From assembly GCA_026392325.1 (NCBI GenBank), contig JAPLCH010000191.1, positions 1 to 7,965 of the forward strand: DNA of 7,965 nt, written 5' to 3'. Positions 1 to 6,703 of this stretch are shown here, one piece after another. The DNA comes from Solirubrobacterales bacterium (GTDB lineage: Bacteria; Actinomycetota; Thermoleophilia; Solirubrobacterales; Solirubrobacteraceae). Position 1 is the stretch's first letter; the number at the start of each line of letters is the position of its first letter. Position numbers and translations under genes: made by a program. A model generated the notes under the pieces. It worked only from the letters and a program-made list of their open reading frames with translations. It was not told the DNA's origin and searched no databases.

Positions 1-1027
1 AGAGCCCGATAAATAGGTCACATCCCTCGATCACATCGCCGGGACGGCCATTCAGCCGGTCCGGGTTTGTGGTCTCGGCATACCAGCGCTTGATCGGCGG
101 CATCGTGCCGTCGACATAGTCCGCGCGTTCGGTGTGAACGGCGCCCTGTGAGTCGCAGCCGATGATGTCCGTGAGTCCTCCCGCGATGAGCATCTTTGTG
201 ACGGCAACGCCTGCTGCGCCCAGGCCGACCACGAGAGCCTTCATGTCGCTGAGTTCCTTGTCGAGCAGTTTCGCCGCGTTCATCAGTGCAGCGAGTACAA
301 CGACCGCAGTTCCGTGCTGGTCGTCGTGGAATACGGGAATGTCAAGCTCCGCACGGAGGCGGTCCTCGATCTCAAAGCAGCGGGGAGCGGATATGTCTTC
401 CAAGTTGATGCCGCCGAACGTTGGAGAGATTGCTTTCACCGTGGCGATGATCTCTTCAACATCAGTTGTGTCAAGGCAAATTGGGAAGCCGTCGACTCCA
501 GCGAACTCCTTGAGCAGGACGGCCTTGCCCTCCATTACCGGCATGGCTGCCCTGGGGCCGATGTCGCCGAGTCCAAGTACTGCAGTGCCGTCGGAGACGA
601 TTGCAACCGTGTTGCGCTTGATCGTGTACTGGAAGGCCTTATCCGGGTCATCTTGGATTGCCTTGCATACCCTTGCGACGCCTGGCGTGTAAGCCATTGA
701 GAGGTCATCTCTTGTCTTGACGGGGAATCGGTTGTGCTGCTCGATCTTGCCGCCGACGTGCATGAGGAAAGTGCGGTCGGTTGTGTCAATGACCCGTGAT
801 CCCTCGACGCCGTTAATCGCATCAAGAATGCGCGACCAATGGTTTCGGTCAGAAGCCATGACGCTGATGTCGCGAAGGGTGATGTCACCGTCGACCTCAA
901 CGAGGTCGACTGCGCCGATTGTTCCTCCGGCTGCTCCAATGGCCGTCGTAACGTGACCGAGCATGCCCGGGTGGTGGAGCAGTTCGACGCGGATGGTAAG
1001 TGTGTATTGAGCGCTGGTGGTAGTCAT
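1..1027 (-). CDS. NAD-dependent malic enzyme with N-terminal ACT domain (3' end outside window)
   Basis: Malic enzyme oxidatively decarboxylates malate to pyruvate and CO2 with NAD(P)H formation in the cytoplasm, linking the TCA cycle to pyruvate. Translation from the ATG at 1027 gives 342 residues before the window edge, so the C-terminal part (perhaps 100-150 residues) is missing. Residues about 8-85 form an ACT-type regulatory domain (TIRVELLHHPGMLGHVTTAI). The malic N-terminal domain follows, with the catalytic Tyr113 in YTPGVARVC and the probable catalytic Lys168 in MEGKAVLLKEF. Metal ligands are Glu210-Asp211 (GGINLEDISAP) and Asp235-Asp236 (FHDDQHGT). The nucleotide-binding loop is GLGAAG (268-273). 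Asp292 at the end of the next strand (IIGCDSQGA) suggests preference for NAD over NADP, which is an inference. An ACT domain fused to the front of malic enzyme is known in actinobacteria and some other bacteria and implies control by a small ligand. The gene is divergent from polA. Its Shine-Dalgarno is poor (GAGAG very close to the ATG). Confidence 0.93.
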   Translation of the reverse strand, partial: MTTTSAQYTLTIRVELLHHPGMLGHVTTAIGAAGGTIGAVDLVEVDGDITLRDISVMASDRNHWSRILDAINGVEGSRVIDTTDRTFLMHVGGKIEQHNRFPVKTRDDLSMAYTPGVARVCKAIQDDPDKAFQYTIKRNTVAIVSDGTAVLGLGDIGPRAAMPVMEGKAVLLKEFAGVDGFPICLDTTDVEEIIATVKAISPTFGGINLEDISAPRCFEIEDRLRAELDIPVFHDDQHGTAVVVLAALMNAAKLLDKELSDMKALVVGLGAAGVAVTKMLIAGGLTDIIGCDSQGAVHTERADYVDGTMPPIKRWYAETTNPDRLNGRPGDVIEGCDLFIGL

Positions 1028-1046
1028 GTCTCTCGGGCGGTGCTTG

Positions 1047-1072
1047 GCGGCGGGCCCTTATGCCCTTGCCGC
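1047..1072 (-). other. Stem-loop in the malic enzyme leader
   Basis: GCGGCGGGC (1047-1055) pairs with GCCC (1062-1065) and GCCGC (1068-1072). This gives nine G-C pairs around a 6-nt loop, interrupted by a 2-nt TT bulge at 1066-1067. It lies inside the predicted 5' untranslated region of the malic enzyme, about 20 nt before its start codon. A structural or translational role is possible. No T-run follows on either strand, so it is not an obvious intrinsic terminator. Confidence 0.4.
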
Positions 1073-1082
1073 AGGGTCTCCG

Positions 1083-1088
1083 ATCATA
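1083..1088 (-). promoter_or_regulatory. Candidate -10 box for the malic enzyme gene
   Basis: Read on the minus strand the bases are TATGAT, one mismatch from the sigma-70-type TATAAT. A transcript starting about 7 nt downstream, near 1076, would have a leader of about 49 nt before the ATG at 1027. I see no convincing -35 box 16-18 bp upstream, so this rests on the -10 match and its position alone. Confidence 0.35.
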
Positions 1089-1148
1089 CGCGCCGAGTCA
1101 GCTGACGGGTTCACGGGGTATCTGGTGATGCGCGGCCGCCTTCGGCTG

Positions 1149-1154
1149 TAGCGT
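1149..1154 (+). promoter_or_regulatory. Candidate -10 box placing polA on a leaderless transcript
   Basis: TAGCGT fits the actinobacterial TANNNT -10 pattern and ends 7 nt before the A of the polA ATG at 1162. Transcription would then begin at or within a base of the start codon. The stretch just upstream of the ATG (TCTCTCTG) has no Shine-Dalgarno sequence, which agrees with a leaderless mRNA. The -35 region is not recognisable. Confidence 0.4.
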
Positions 1155-1161
1155 CTCTCTG

Positions 1162-1917
1162 ATGGCCGACGAAAAGCGTGGACTTGTCCTGATAGATGGC
1201 AGCTCTTTGGCCTACAGGGCCTATTACGCGCTCCCCGAGACCATTGCAACATCAAAGGGTGAACCAACAAACGCGATTCTCGGTTTTGCCCAGATGCTCA
1301 CCCGTCTGATCACAGAGAATGGCTTCCGTCCCACCATTGTCGCATGGGACAAGGGGCACAGCGGGCGGAGGGAGACTTACCCCGAATACAAGGCCGGCAG
1401 AATCTCCCGCCCGGACCTGCTCAAGGAGCAATGGCCACACCTTGAGGGCCTCTGTTCTGCCTTTGGCCATCTGAACGCTGCGGTTGAAGGGGTGGAGGCC
1501 GATGATGTGATCGCCACCTTGGCCGAACAGGCCAAGGCAGAGGGGATCCATGTGACGATCGTGACGGGCGACCGTGACGCGCTTCAGCTCGTGGACACTG
1601 GAGTAACTGTTCTTGCCACGGGGCGGGGAGTCACCGATGTGAAGGCCTACGACCGCGACGCCGTGATTGAACGCTACGGAGTTGCTCCGGAGCTCGTTCC
1701 AGACCTCATCGGGCTCAAAGGAGACAGCTCGGACAACTTGCCAGGAGTTCCAGGAGTAGGAGAGAAGACAGCCGCTGCTCTCCTCCAGGCTTACGGGACG
1801 CTTGAAGGGGTCATCGATCACGTTGATGAGATCAAGGGGCCCAAGCGACAAGAGGCCCCAAGCGACAAGAGGCGGTGCGGGAACACGCGGATATGGCTCG
1901 AATGTGTAGAGACATAG
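1162..1917 (+). CDS. polA: DNA polymerase I, N-terminal 5'-3' exonuclease part (frameshifted fragment of polA)
   Basis: This part corresponds to the 5' nuclease (flap endonuclease) domain of Pol I, which removes RNA primers and flaps during lagging-strand maturation and repair. The acidic metal-binding set is present: Asp12 (LIDGSS), Asp63 (AWDKG), Glu112/Asp114/Asp115 (EADDVIATL), Asp137/Asp139 (TGDRDALQLV) and Asp188/Asp191 (GLKGDSSDNLPGVPGVGEKT, the helix-hairpin-helix DNA-binding region). YPEYKAGR (74-81) matches the family's YKANR element. Homology runs to about residue 231 (IKGPKRQEA). After that a 17-bp tandem duplication throws the frame, and 20 unrelated residues follow before the TAG at 1915-1917. 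The 251-residue product lacks the last helices of the nuclease domain (family domain about 290-320 residues), so stability and activity are uncertain. The ATG start has no Shine-Dalgarno and is supported by the canonical N-terminus and the upstream -10-like box. Confidence 0.88.
   Translation: MADEKRGLVLIDGSSLAYRAYYALPETIATSKGEPTNAILGFAQMLTRLITENGFRPTIVAWDKGHSGRRETYPEYKAGRISRPDLLKEQWPHLEGLCSAFGHLNAAVEGVEADDVIATLAEQAKAEGIHVTIVTGDRDALQLVDTGVTVLATGRGVTDVKAYDRDAVIERYGVAPELVPDLIGLKGDSSDNLPGVPGVGEKTAAALLQAYGTLEGVIDHVDEIKGPKRQEAPSDKRRCGNTRIWLECVET
1840..1873 (+). repeat. Perfect 17-bp tandem duplication that breaks the polA frame
   Basis: The unit CCCAAGCGACAAGAGGC occurs at 1840-1856 and again, identical, at 1857-1873. 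The match fails at once on both sides (1839 G versus 1856 C; 1857 C versus 1874 G), so the repeat is exactly two copies. Seventeen bases are not a multiple of three. Deleting either copy joins KGPKRQEA directly to VREHADMARMCRDIA in one frame, which is the sequence expected at this place in Pol I. The duplication is therefore the whole cause of the split gene. Confidence 0.97.
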
Positions 1918-3743
1918 CCACCGCACAGCGCGAAGTACCAGTTGATCTTGTCCCTGGAGATGCCCCGGCCGGCCCACCGGACGCAGGGCTTCTGCAGGAG
2001 ACCTTCCGTCGCTGGGAGCTGAAAGAGCCTCTTCGACGGATAGAGAAGTTCCTTGGAGTCGAACCCGCTGTGGTTGAGCAGCCTGAGCCGCAGGCTGCAG
2101 CTCCCACAGCTCTGAACATCCGGCCAAGCGTTTCCGAAGGAACTGTTTCTGATGCTCTGATGCTTGGCGAAGGTCCGTTGGCAATTGCCATCTGTGGAGA
2201 TGAGGTTCCGGAGGACGCTCTCTTTGGAGATGACTCGGGACTGCGGTTCGCCGCAACGGTGGACGGAAAGTCAGTCGTGTCGGGAGCGGTCAACGATGCC
2301 TCCGAGCTCGTTCTTGCGCTTGGTGACAGGCCTGTGGTTGCTCACGACGCCAAGGCCATGGAGTCAGTCCCAGCTGTGCTTGAGCACGACACCATGATTG
2401 CTGCGCACCTCCTGGATCCAGCCCGCAGGGGGTACGACTTGGCTGAGCTCGCTGCTGAGGCTGGGATTTCAGTCAAATCAGATGATCCCGCGGTTGTTGC
2501 CTGTGTTCGCGCGGCTGCCCTCGCCGAAATACAGAGACCGCGCATTGACGAGCTTGGAATGAAGGAGCTCTTTGGGGAAGTTGAGTTGCCCACCATCGGT
2601 GTTCTTCGCCAGATGGAGCGTGTCGGGATTCTGCTTGACACCGAGAAGCTCGCTGAGATCGCGGTGCGCGTCAAGACGGATGCAGCGCGCTTGGAGAAGG
2701 AGATCCATGAGCTTGCTGGAGAGGAGTTCATGGTGGGCTCGCCGCAGCAGGTTGGCGGCATCCTCTTCGAAAAACTGGGTCTCACGAAGGGCCGAAAGGG
2801 CAAGACTGGATACTCCACAGACGCCAGGGTCCTGCAGTCGATCAGGAGTGAGCACCCGATTGTCGTTCTAATTGAGGAATGGCGGGAAACCACGAAGTTG
2901 ATCTCGACGTATCTGGACGCGCTGCCGAAGCTGGTTGACGCCAGCGACGGCCGAATCCACACCACCTTCCATCAGGCGGCGACGGCAAGCATCCCAGTCC
3001 GGACCGACCGCGGCAAAGAGATAAGAGCCTGCTTCGTGGCCCGAGAGGGAAGCGTCCTGGTCTCCTGTGATTACTCGCAGGTGGAGCTGAGAATCCTCGC
3101 TCACCTTGCTGATGACCAAGCCCTTAAGAGAATCTTCCGGGACGGTGAGGATGTGCATACAGCTACTGCGGCCGAGATCTTTGGAATTCCTGCCGGCGAG
3201 GTTGATGGAGCTCTCCGGACCAAAGCGAAGATGGTCAACTACGGAATTGTTTACGGACTCTCTGCCTTTGGCCTCGCTGACCGGCTCGATATCTCACAGT
3301 CCGAAGCGAAAGAGTTCATTGAGCGCTACTTCGCAGGCTTCCCTGCCTTGAAGACATTCATGGACGGGGCTGTCGTCGAGGCGGAGGAGAAGGGATATGC
3401 CCAGACGCTGCTCGGACGTCGCCGTCCGATCCCTGAGCTGAAGGCCCGTAACCCGCAGGTGCGGCAACTTGGTGCTCGTCTGGCTGTAAACACGGTTGTC
3501 CAAGGGACGGCCGCGGACATCATGAAGCTCGGAATGTTGAGATGCGCGGAGGCACTTCAGGCTGAGGGTCTGGAGGCCAGGCTGCTCCTTCAGGTTCACG
3601 ACGAACTTCTCCTTGAGGCGCCGGCGGCTGAGGCAGAGCGGGTTGCAGCTCTCGCTTCCAAGGCGATGGTTGACGCATACGAACTGGACCCACCTCTGGT
3701 GGTTGATGCCGGTTCTGGTCCGGATTGGCTCAACGCGAAATGA
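1875..3743 (+). CDS. polA: DNA polymerase I, C-terminal Klenow-like part (frameshifted fragment of polA, with motif-1 deletion)
   Basis: This is the remainder of Pol I, readable from GTG 1875 (622 residues). GTG 1875 is a formal start only; AAGAGG lies just 2 nt upstream, too close for a normal ribosome site. Residues 1-60 finish the nuclease domain and linker. About 95-225 form a degenerate 3'-5' exonuclease domain: the Asp424 position of E. coli (GQNLKYD) aligns to AHDAKAM and the Asp501 region is Ala-rich, so no proofreading is expected, as is common in actinobacteria. The thumb follows, then motif A with Asp399 (SCDYSQVELR), motif B with Arg448, Lys452 and Tyr456 (RTKAKMVNYGIVYG), QGTAADI (543-549), and motif C His575-Asp576-Glu577 (LLQVHDELLLE). 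Between HQAATAS and IPVRTDRG twelve residues equivalent to E. coli G667-N678 are absent, including primer-binding R668. Without the upstream duplication the full protein would be 854 residues. Its TGA overlaps the next gene's ATG. Confidence 0.88.
   Translation: MREHADMARMCRDIATAQREVPVDLVPGDAPAGPPDAGLLQETFRRWELKEPLRRIEKFLGVEPAVVEQPEPQAAAPTALNIRPSVSEGTVSDALMLGEGPLAIAICGDEVPEDALFGDDSGLRFAATVDGKSVVSGAVNDASELVLALGDRPVVAHDAKAMESVPAVLEHDTMIAAHLLDPARRGYDLAELAAEAGISVKSDDPAVVACVRAAALAEIQRPRIDELGMKELFGEVELPTIGVLRQMERVGILLDTEKLAEIAVRVKTDAARLEKEIHELAGEEFMVGSPQQVGGILFEKLGLTKGRKGKTGYSTDARVLQSIRSEHPIVVLIEEWRETTKLISTYLDALPKLVDASDGRIHTTFHQAATASIPVRTDRGKEIRACFVAREGSVLVSCDYSQVELRILAHLADDQALKRIFRDGEDVHTATAAEIFGIPAGEVDGALRTKAKMVNYGIVYGLSAFGLADRLDISQSEAKEFIERYFAGFPALKTFMDGAVVEAEEKGYAQTLLGRRRPIPELKARNPQVRQLGARLAVNTVVQGTAADIMKLGMLRCAEALQAEGLEARLLLQVHDELLLEAPAAEAERVAALASKAMVDAYELDPPLVVDAGSGPDWLNAK
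2985..2993 (+). other. Site of in-frame 12-codon loss in the polymerase domain (motif 1)
   Basis: The codons GCA AGC ATC read Ala-Ser-Ile where Pol I family members read Ala-Thr-(GRLSSxxPNLQN)-Ile. Spacing on both sides agrees with E. coli Pol I: the Ile of IPVR to the motif A aspartate is 26 residues in both proteins (I373 to D399 here, I679 to D705 in E. coli), and HQAxTA upstream aligns without gaps. The gap is therefore exactly 12 residues (36 bp), located here. Confidence 0.85.
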
Positions 3744-5395
3744 CGAATGACTTGGACGGCAGTGGAGGCAGCTCCGATCTAGCCAGCCAAGCAGAAGCCG
3801 GTGGGCGGGACCGTCGCGATCCATTTGAGTGGATTGTTCTTGCCGGGCTGGCAGGGTTGGCGTTCGCTGTGTTGGTCGGATTGCTTGTTCGCACTTCGGT
3901 AAAGGGTGGTTTCGTTACTGGCGGCGACGGATACTTGGTTGTCGATCCGCTTCAGTATCTGAACTGGATTCGACAGTCCAGTCAGCACCTTGCTGCGGCG
4001 AACCTCTACGACTTCGGACCGTTGAACTACACCTTCGTGCACCCGGGAATCCTGATTTCAGGACTCGCTTACAGGCTTGGTCTGGGTCTTGTTGCGAGCT
4101 ACGCTCTGGCCAAGCCAGTCGCCATTCTTGCGATCTTTTTCGGTGTTACCCGTTTGGTCCATCGGTTCATTGAGCCGAAGGCCGACCGTCGCCTCGCGCT
4201 TGTCCTCGCCCTGTTCTACTGCGCTCCGGCCGCCGCAATCGCAGGATGGACTCTGAAGCCATGGGCTTCGGCGAAATTCCAGCTTGACTTTGCTGGAGGG
4301 GAGACCTGGACGGGTTCATACCTGTGGGGATATGTCTTCACCGCCGTGGCAGTCGGTCTGGTTGCGATCGGCATTCTCAGCTGGGAGTCCGCGCGGATGG
4401 GAGACCGGCGGGCTCTGGGAGTAACCGCCGCCTGCGCGCTCTTCGCGGCCTGGCTACAACCGTGGCAGGGAGCAACGCTGGTGGCTGTGGTGCTGCTGGT
4501 CGAGCTGATCCGGTTCGTATCGCGGACCGAGACCGCTTCCTTTTGGACAGTCGCCGGGAGAGCTGGCGTGGTCGTTGGATCTGCGCTGGTCCCACTTGTC
4601 TATTACTTGGTGCTGTCAAAGACGGACCCTGCGTGGGAGCTTGCAGGCAAGGCCAACGACCTGCCCAGATGGCCTGTTTGGGTTCTGCTTGCCACGCTTC
4701 TGCCACTCGCACTTCCCGCGGCGTGGTCATATCGCCCTGGCGGTGGTCGCTGGGGTGATGCTGGCTCTGTCGCCCTCCGGGTCTGGCCGCTTGCTGCGCT
4801 GGCCGTCTATTACGCACCACTTGGGACCTTTCCGTTCCACGCCGTTCAAGGCATTCAGTTTCCGCTTGCGGTGCTTGCAGTCCTTGCTGTTCGGGACCTG
4901 CTCGGTGAAGAGCGAAAGCGCCTTGGCCTGTTGATTGGTTTGTCCTGCGCGGCAATCCTGATCGTGCCGGGCACCGTCTACCGGGTGGCTCAGATGAAGG
5001 ATGCTGTCAACGCCGGACTTCAGCCGTTCTTTTTGACCGACGATGAACACGCTGCGCTTGGGTACCTAGATGACTCGAAGGCTCCTGGTGGTGTGATGAC
5101 CGAGAACTACCTCGGGACTGTGATCCCGGCCTACACAGGGAGGCAGACATGGCTTGGGGCTGGATCGTGGAGTCCCAACTTTGAGACGCGCCGAAAGAGT
5201 CTTGACAGGCTCTTCGCTGGCCAGCTGACCGATCAGGCAGCCAAGGATCTGATCGTTCGTCCCGGCGCAGGATTCATTCTGGAGGATTGCCGCGCTACGC
5301 CGCGTTTCTTCTCGCAGGTGAGGCCGTTCACTGAGATTGTTTGGAAGCGGGGATGTGTAACCGTATTGAGGGTCAAGGGGACTCCCGACAAGTGA
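3740..5395 (+). CDS. Polytopic membrane protein resembling GT-C glycosyltransferases
   Basis: A 551-residue integral membrane protein with about 11-12 hydrophobic segments, roughly at residues 31-50, 100-118, 120-140, 151-169, 193-213, 226-239, 244-260, 272-292, 312-329, 347-362, 369-386 and 395-413. The N-terminus is hydrophilic (GGRDRRDPFE before the first segment). The first large loop carries Asp63 and Asp69 (GGDGYLVVDPLQYLNW), reminiscent of the acidic catalytic loop of GT-C enzymes, which use lipid-linked sugars on the outer face of the membrane. A soluble C-terminal region (about 425-551) contains NYLGTVIPAYTGRQTWLGAG, a pattern I associate with actinobacterial GT-C-like hypothetical proteins. 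The substrate cannot be inferred. ATG 3740 overlaps the polA stop as ATGA, implying translational coupling; a TTG at 3725 would add five residues and is less likely. The downstream acyltransferase overlaps its stop. Membrane character is certain, enzyme class tentative. Confidence 0.82.
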   Translation: MTNDLDGSGGSSDLASQAEAGGRDRRDPFEWIVLAGLAGLAFAVLVGLLVRTSVKGGFVTGGDGYLVVDPLQYLNWIRQSSQHLAAANLYDFGPLNYTFVHPGILISGLAYRLGLGLVASYALAKPVAILAIFFGVTRLVHRFIEPKADRRLALVLALFYCAPAAAIAGWTLKPWASAKFQLDFAGGETWTGSYLWGYVFTAVAVGLVAIGILSWESARMGDRRALGVTAACALFAAWLQPWQGATLVAVVLLVELIRFVSRTETASFWTVAGRAGVVVGSALVPLVYYLVLSKTDPAWELAGKANDLPRWPVWVLLATLLPLALPAAWSYRPGGGRWGDAGSVALRVWPLAALAVYYAPLGTFPFHAVQGIQFPLAVLAVLAVRDLLGEERKRLGLLIGLSCAAILIVPGTVYRVAQMKDAVNAGLQPFFLTDDEHAALGYLDDSKAPGGVMTENYLGTVIPAYTGRQTWLGAGSWSPNFETRRKSLDRLFAGQLTDQAAKDLIVRPGAGFILEDCRATPRFFSQVRPFTEIVWKRGCVTVLRVKGTPDK

Positions 5396-6645
5396 TTACC
5401 TCGGGGCGTCTGGCTAGGCTTCCACTCGTCGACGCACTCCGTGCGGTTGCAGCCCTCTTGATATTCGCTTATCACGCGCTGTTTGTGACGGGGAATCTTT
5501 CGTCGACGAACTACGGCTATTACCTGAGCGTCGGTGTTCCGCTTTTCTATGCAATCAGCGGTTTGCTGCTGTTCAGACCATTTGCACGAGCGATTCTTGT
5601 GGGAGGAGACACCCCAAGCGTGCGAGACTACGCGCGGCATCGCGTGTTCCGGATCGTCCCCGCGTACTGGTTTGCGCTTCCGATTGTTGCCGTGGTTCTG
5701 GGGCGGGCGGCCGATGTATTCACGGTCAAAGGGATCTTCGTCTATTTCGGATTCCTGCAGGCGTATTCGCTGTCCACATTTGTGGGTGGCATCGGCCAAG
5801 CGTGGACACTCTGCGTGGAGGTGACCTTCTATGCCTTCCTGCCTATCTGGGTTTGGTTGATAACAAAGTTCGCCAAGCGCTGGGGAAGCTCAAGCGCGGG
5901 GCGCGCTCGCATCCTGATTATTCTGCTCGCCACACTGGCTGCCGCGTCTGTTGTCTGGAAGCTGCTCGTGGTAGCTCACTACGGAGGGGATCGGGCTGGA
6001 GCAATTGTTCCATTGACGGCGCTCCCGGCTGCGCTTGATCAGTTTGCGGTTGGGATGGTCGTGGCTGTTCTGGTTGTCTGCCGGGAGGAATCAATTGGCA
6101 TGGGCCGCTTGCTGAGTGCTTGTTCACGGGCCCCATTTGTTCCAGTTGGAGGCGCGCTGGCGGCGTACTTCTTGATCGGCGCGGTACATGGCGTCTCTCC
6201 CTTTGACGGGATCGGATGGAGTGGAGCCTCCTGGGGGGTAGGGACAGTCGCTGAGCATGAACTCCGGGCGCTGGTTGCTGGGGGGCTCCTACTCAGCGGG
6301 GTCAGCGCACGATCAGGCGTCGGGGTGGTTGGTCGCGTTTTTGGCCTGCGCGCACTTAAGTCAGTCGGGGAAATTTCCTACGGCCTATATCTCTGGCACC
6401 TAGCGGTACTGACGGTGATTGTCGGAAACCTTCGCTGGGGGCTCGGGAATCATGGGCTGCTCGCGAACTCCGGTGGCATTGGAATCCTGGGCGATGGATG
6501 GGTTGTGCTCCTTGGTGTGGCGGTCTCGCTTGGCGTCAGCCTCGGGATTGCGTGGGGCTCGTGGGTTCTCATTGAGCGGCCATTGATCGGTCGCGCGCAG
6601 CACCCGGGCGTTCGCAAGGAGCGCTCGCGGTCCAAGTCAAGTTGA
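5392..6645 (+). CDS. Acyltransferase family 3 (OafA/OatA-like) membrane protein
   Basis: A 417-residue polytopic protein of the acyltransferase-3 family, which moves acyl groups (often acetyl) across or onto cell-surface carbohydrates. Seen in order: LVDALRAVAALLIFAYHALF (12-31) with Asp14, Arg17 and the conserved His28; VGVPLFYAISGLLLFRP (47-63); RHRVFRIVPAYWF (82-94); GQAWTLCVEVTFYAFLP (135-151) with Glu143, the family's WSLxxE-FY motif; then SVGEISYGLYLWH (324-336); and IERPLIG near the end. About ten membrane segments are expected, followed by a basic tail (RKERSRSKSS). There is no fused SGNH domain. The GTG at 5392 is chosen because it overlaps the upstream TGA (GTGA), places the first motif near the N-terminus as usual, and has AAGGGG 11 nt upstream. 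In-frame ATG 5353 and TTG 5341 are alternatives. It probably acylates a glycan made or moved with help from the preceding gene; that link is inferred from adjacency. Confidence 0.88.
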   Translation: MITSGRLARLPLVDALRAVAALLIFAYHALFVTGNLSSTNYGYYLSVGVPLFYAISGLLLFRPFARAILVGGDTPSVRDYARHRVFRIVPAYWFALPIVAVVLGRAADVFTVKGIFVYFGFLQAYSLSTFVGGIGQAWTLCVEVTFYAFLPIWVWLITKFAKRWGSSSAGRARILIILLATLAAASVVWKLLVVAHYGGDRAGAIVPLTALPAALDQFAVGMVVAVLVVCREESIGMGRLLSACSRAPFVPVGGALAAYFLIGAVHGVSPFDGIGWSGASWGVGTVAEHELRALVAGGLLLSGVSARSGVGVVGRVFGLRALKSVGEISYGLYLWHLAVLTVIVGNLRWGLGNHGLLANSGGIGILGDGWVVLLGVAVSLGVSLGIAWGSWVLIERPLIGRAQHPGVRKERSRSKSS

Positions 6646-6658
6646 GCTCAATTTGACT
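6635..6658. repeat. 24-bp near-perfect palindrome over the acyltransferase stop codon
   Basis: The arms are AGTCAAGTTGAG and CTCAATTTGACT. Eleven of twelve positions pair by Watson-Crick rules and the remaining one (6641/6652) is G-T. The core TTGAGCTCAA (6642-6651) is a perfect palindrome and contains the TGA stop. As RNA it could fold into a stem of about 10 bp with an AGCT loop. The downstream bases GGTTATAG are not a T-run, so a strong intrinsic terminator is doubtful. A protein-binding operator or a weak terminator or 3'-end stabiliser are the alternatives. Confidence 0.6.
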
Positions 6659-6703
6659 GGTTATAGGGTGGAAATGAGTCGCTCTGAGGGCAGGGAAACC
6701 ACA

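Noticed and set aside
162..692. Open frame of 176 codons on the plus strand, and others overlapping 314-1105
   Set aside because: They lie antisense to the malic enzyme, whose minus-strand frame carries all family motifs. Their products are low-complexity Ser/Thr/Ala-rich and match nothing.
1252..2256. Long open frame of 334 codons on the minus strand
   Set aside because: It is antisense to polA, created by codon bias, with no recognisable domain in its Arg/Pro/Leu-rich translation.
2200..2500. Active 3'-5' proofreading domain in PolA
   Set aside because: The fold region is recognisable, but the acidic residues matching E. coli D355, E357, D424 and D501 are not there.
3725..3739. TTG 3725 as start of the GT-C-like gene
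   Set aside because: It would add only five residues lying inside polA. ATG 3740 in the ATGA overlap is the standard coupled start.
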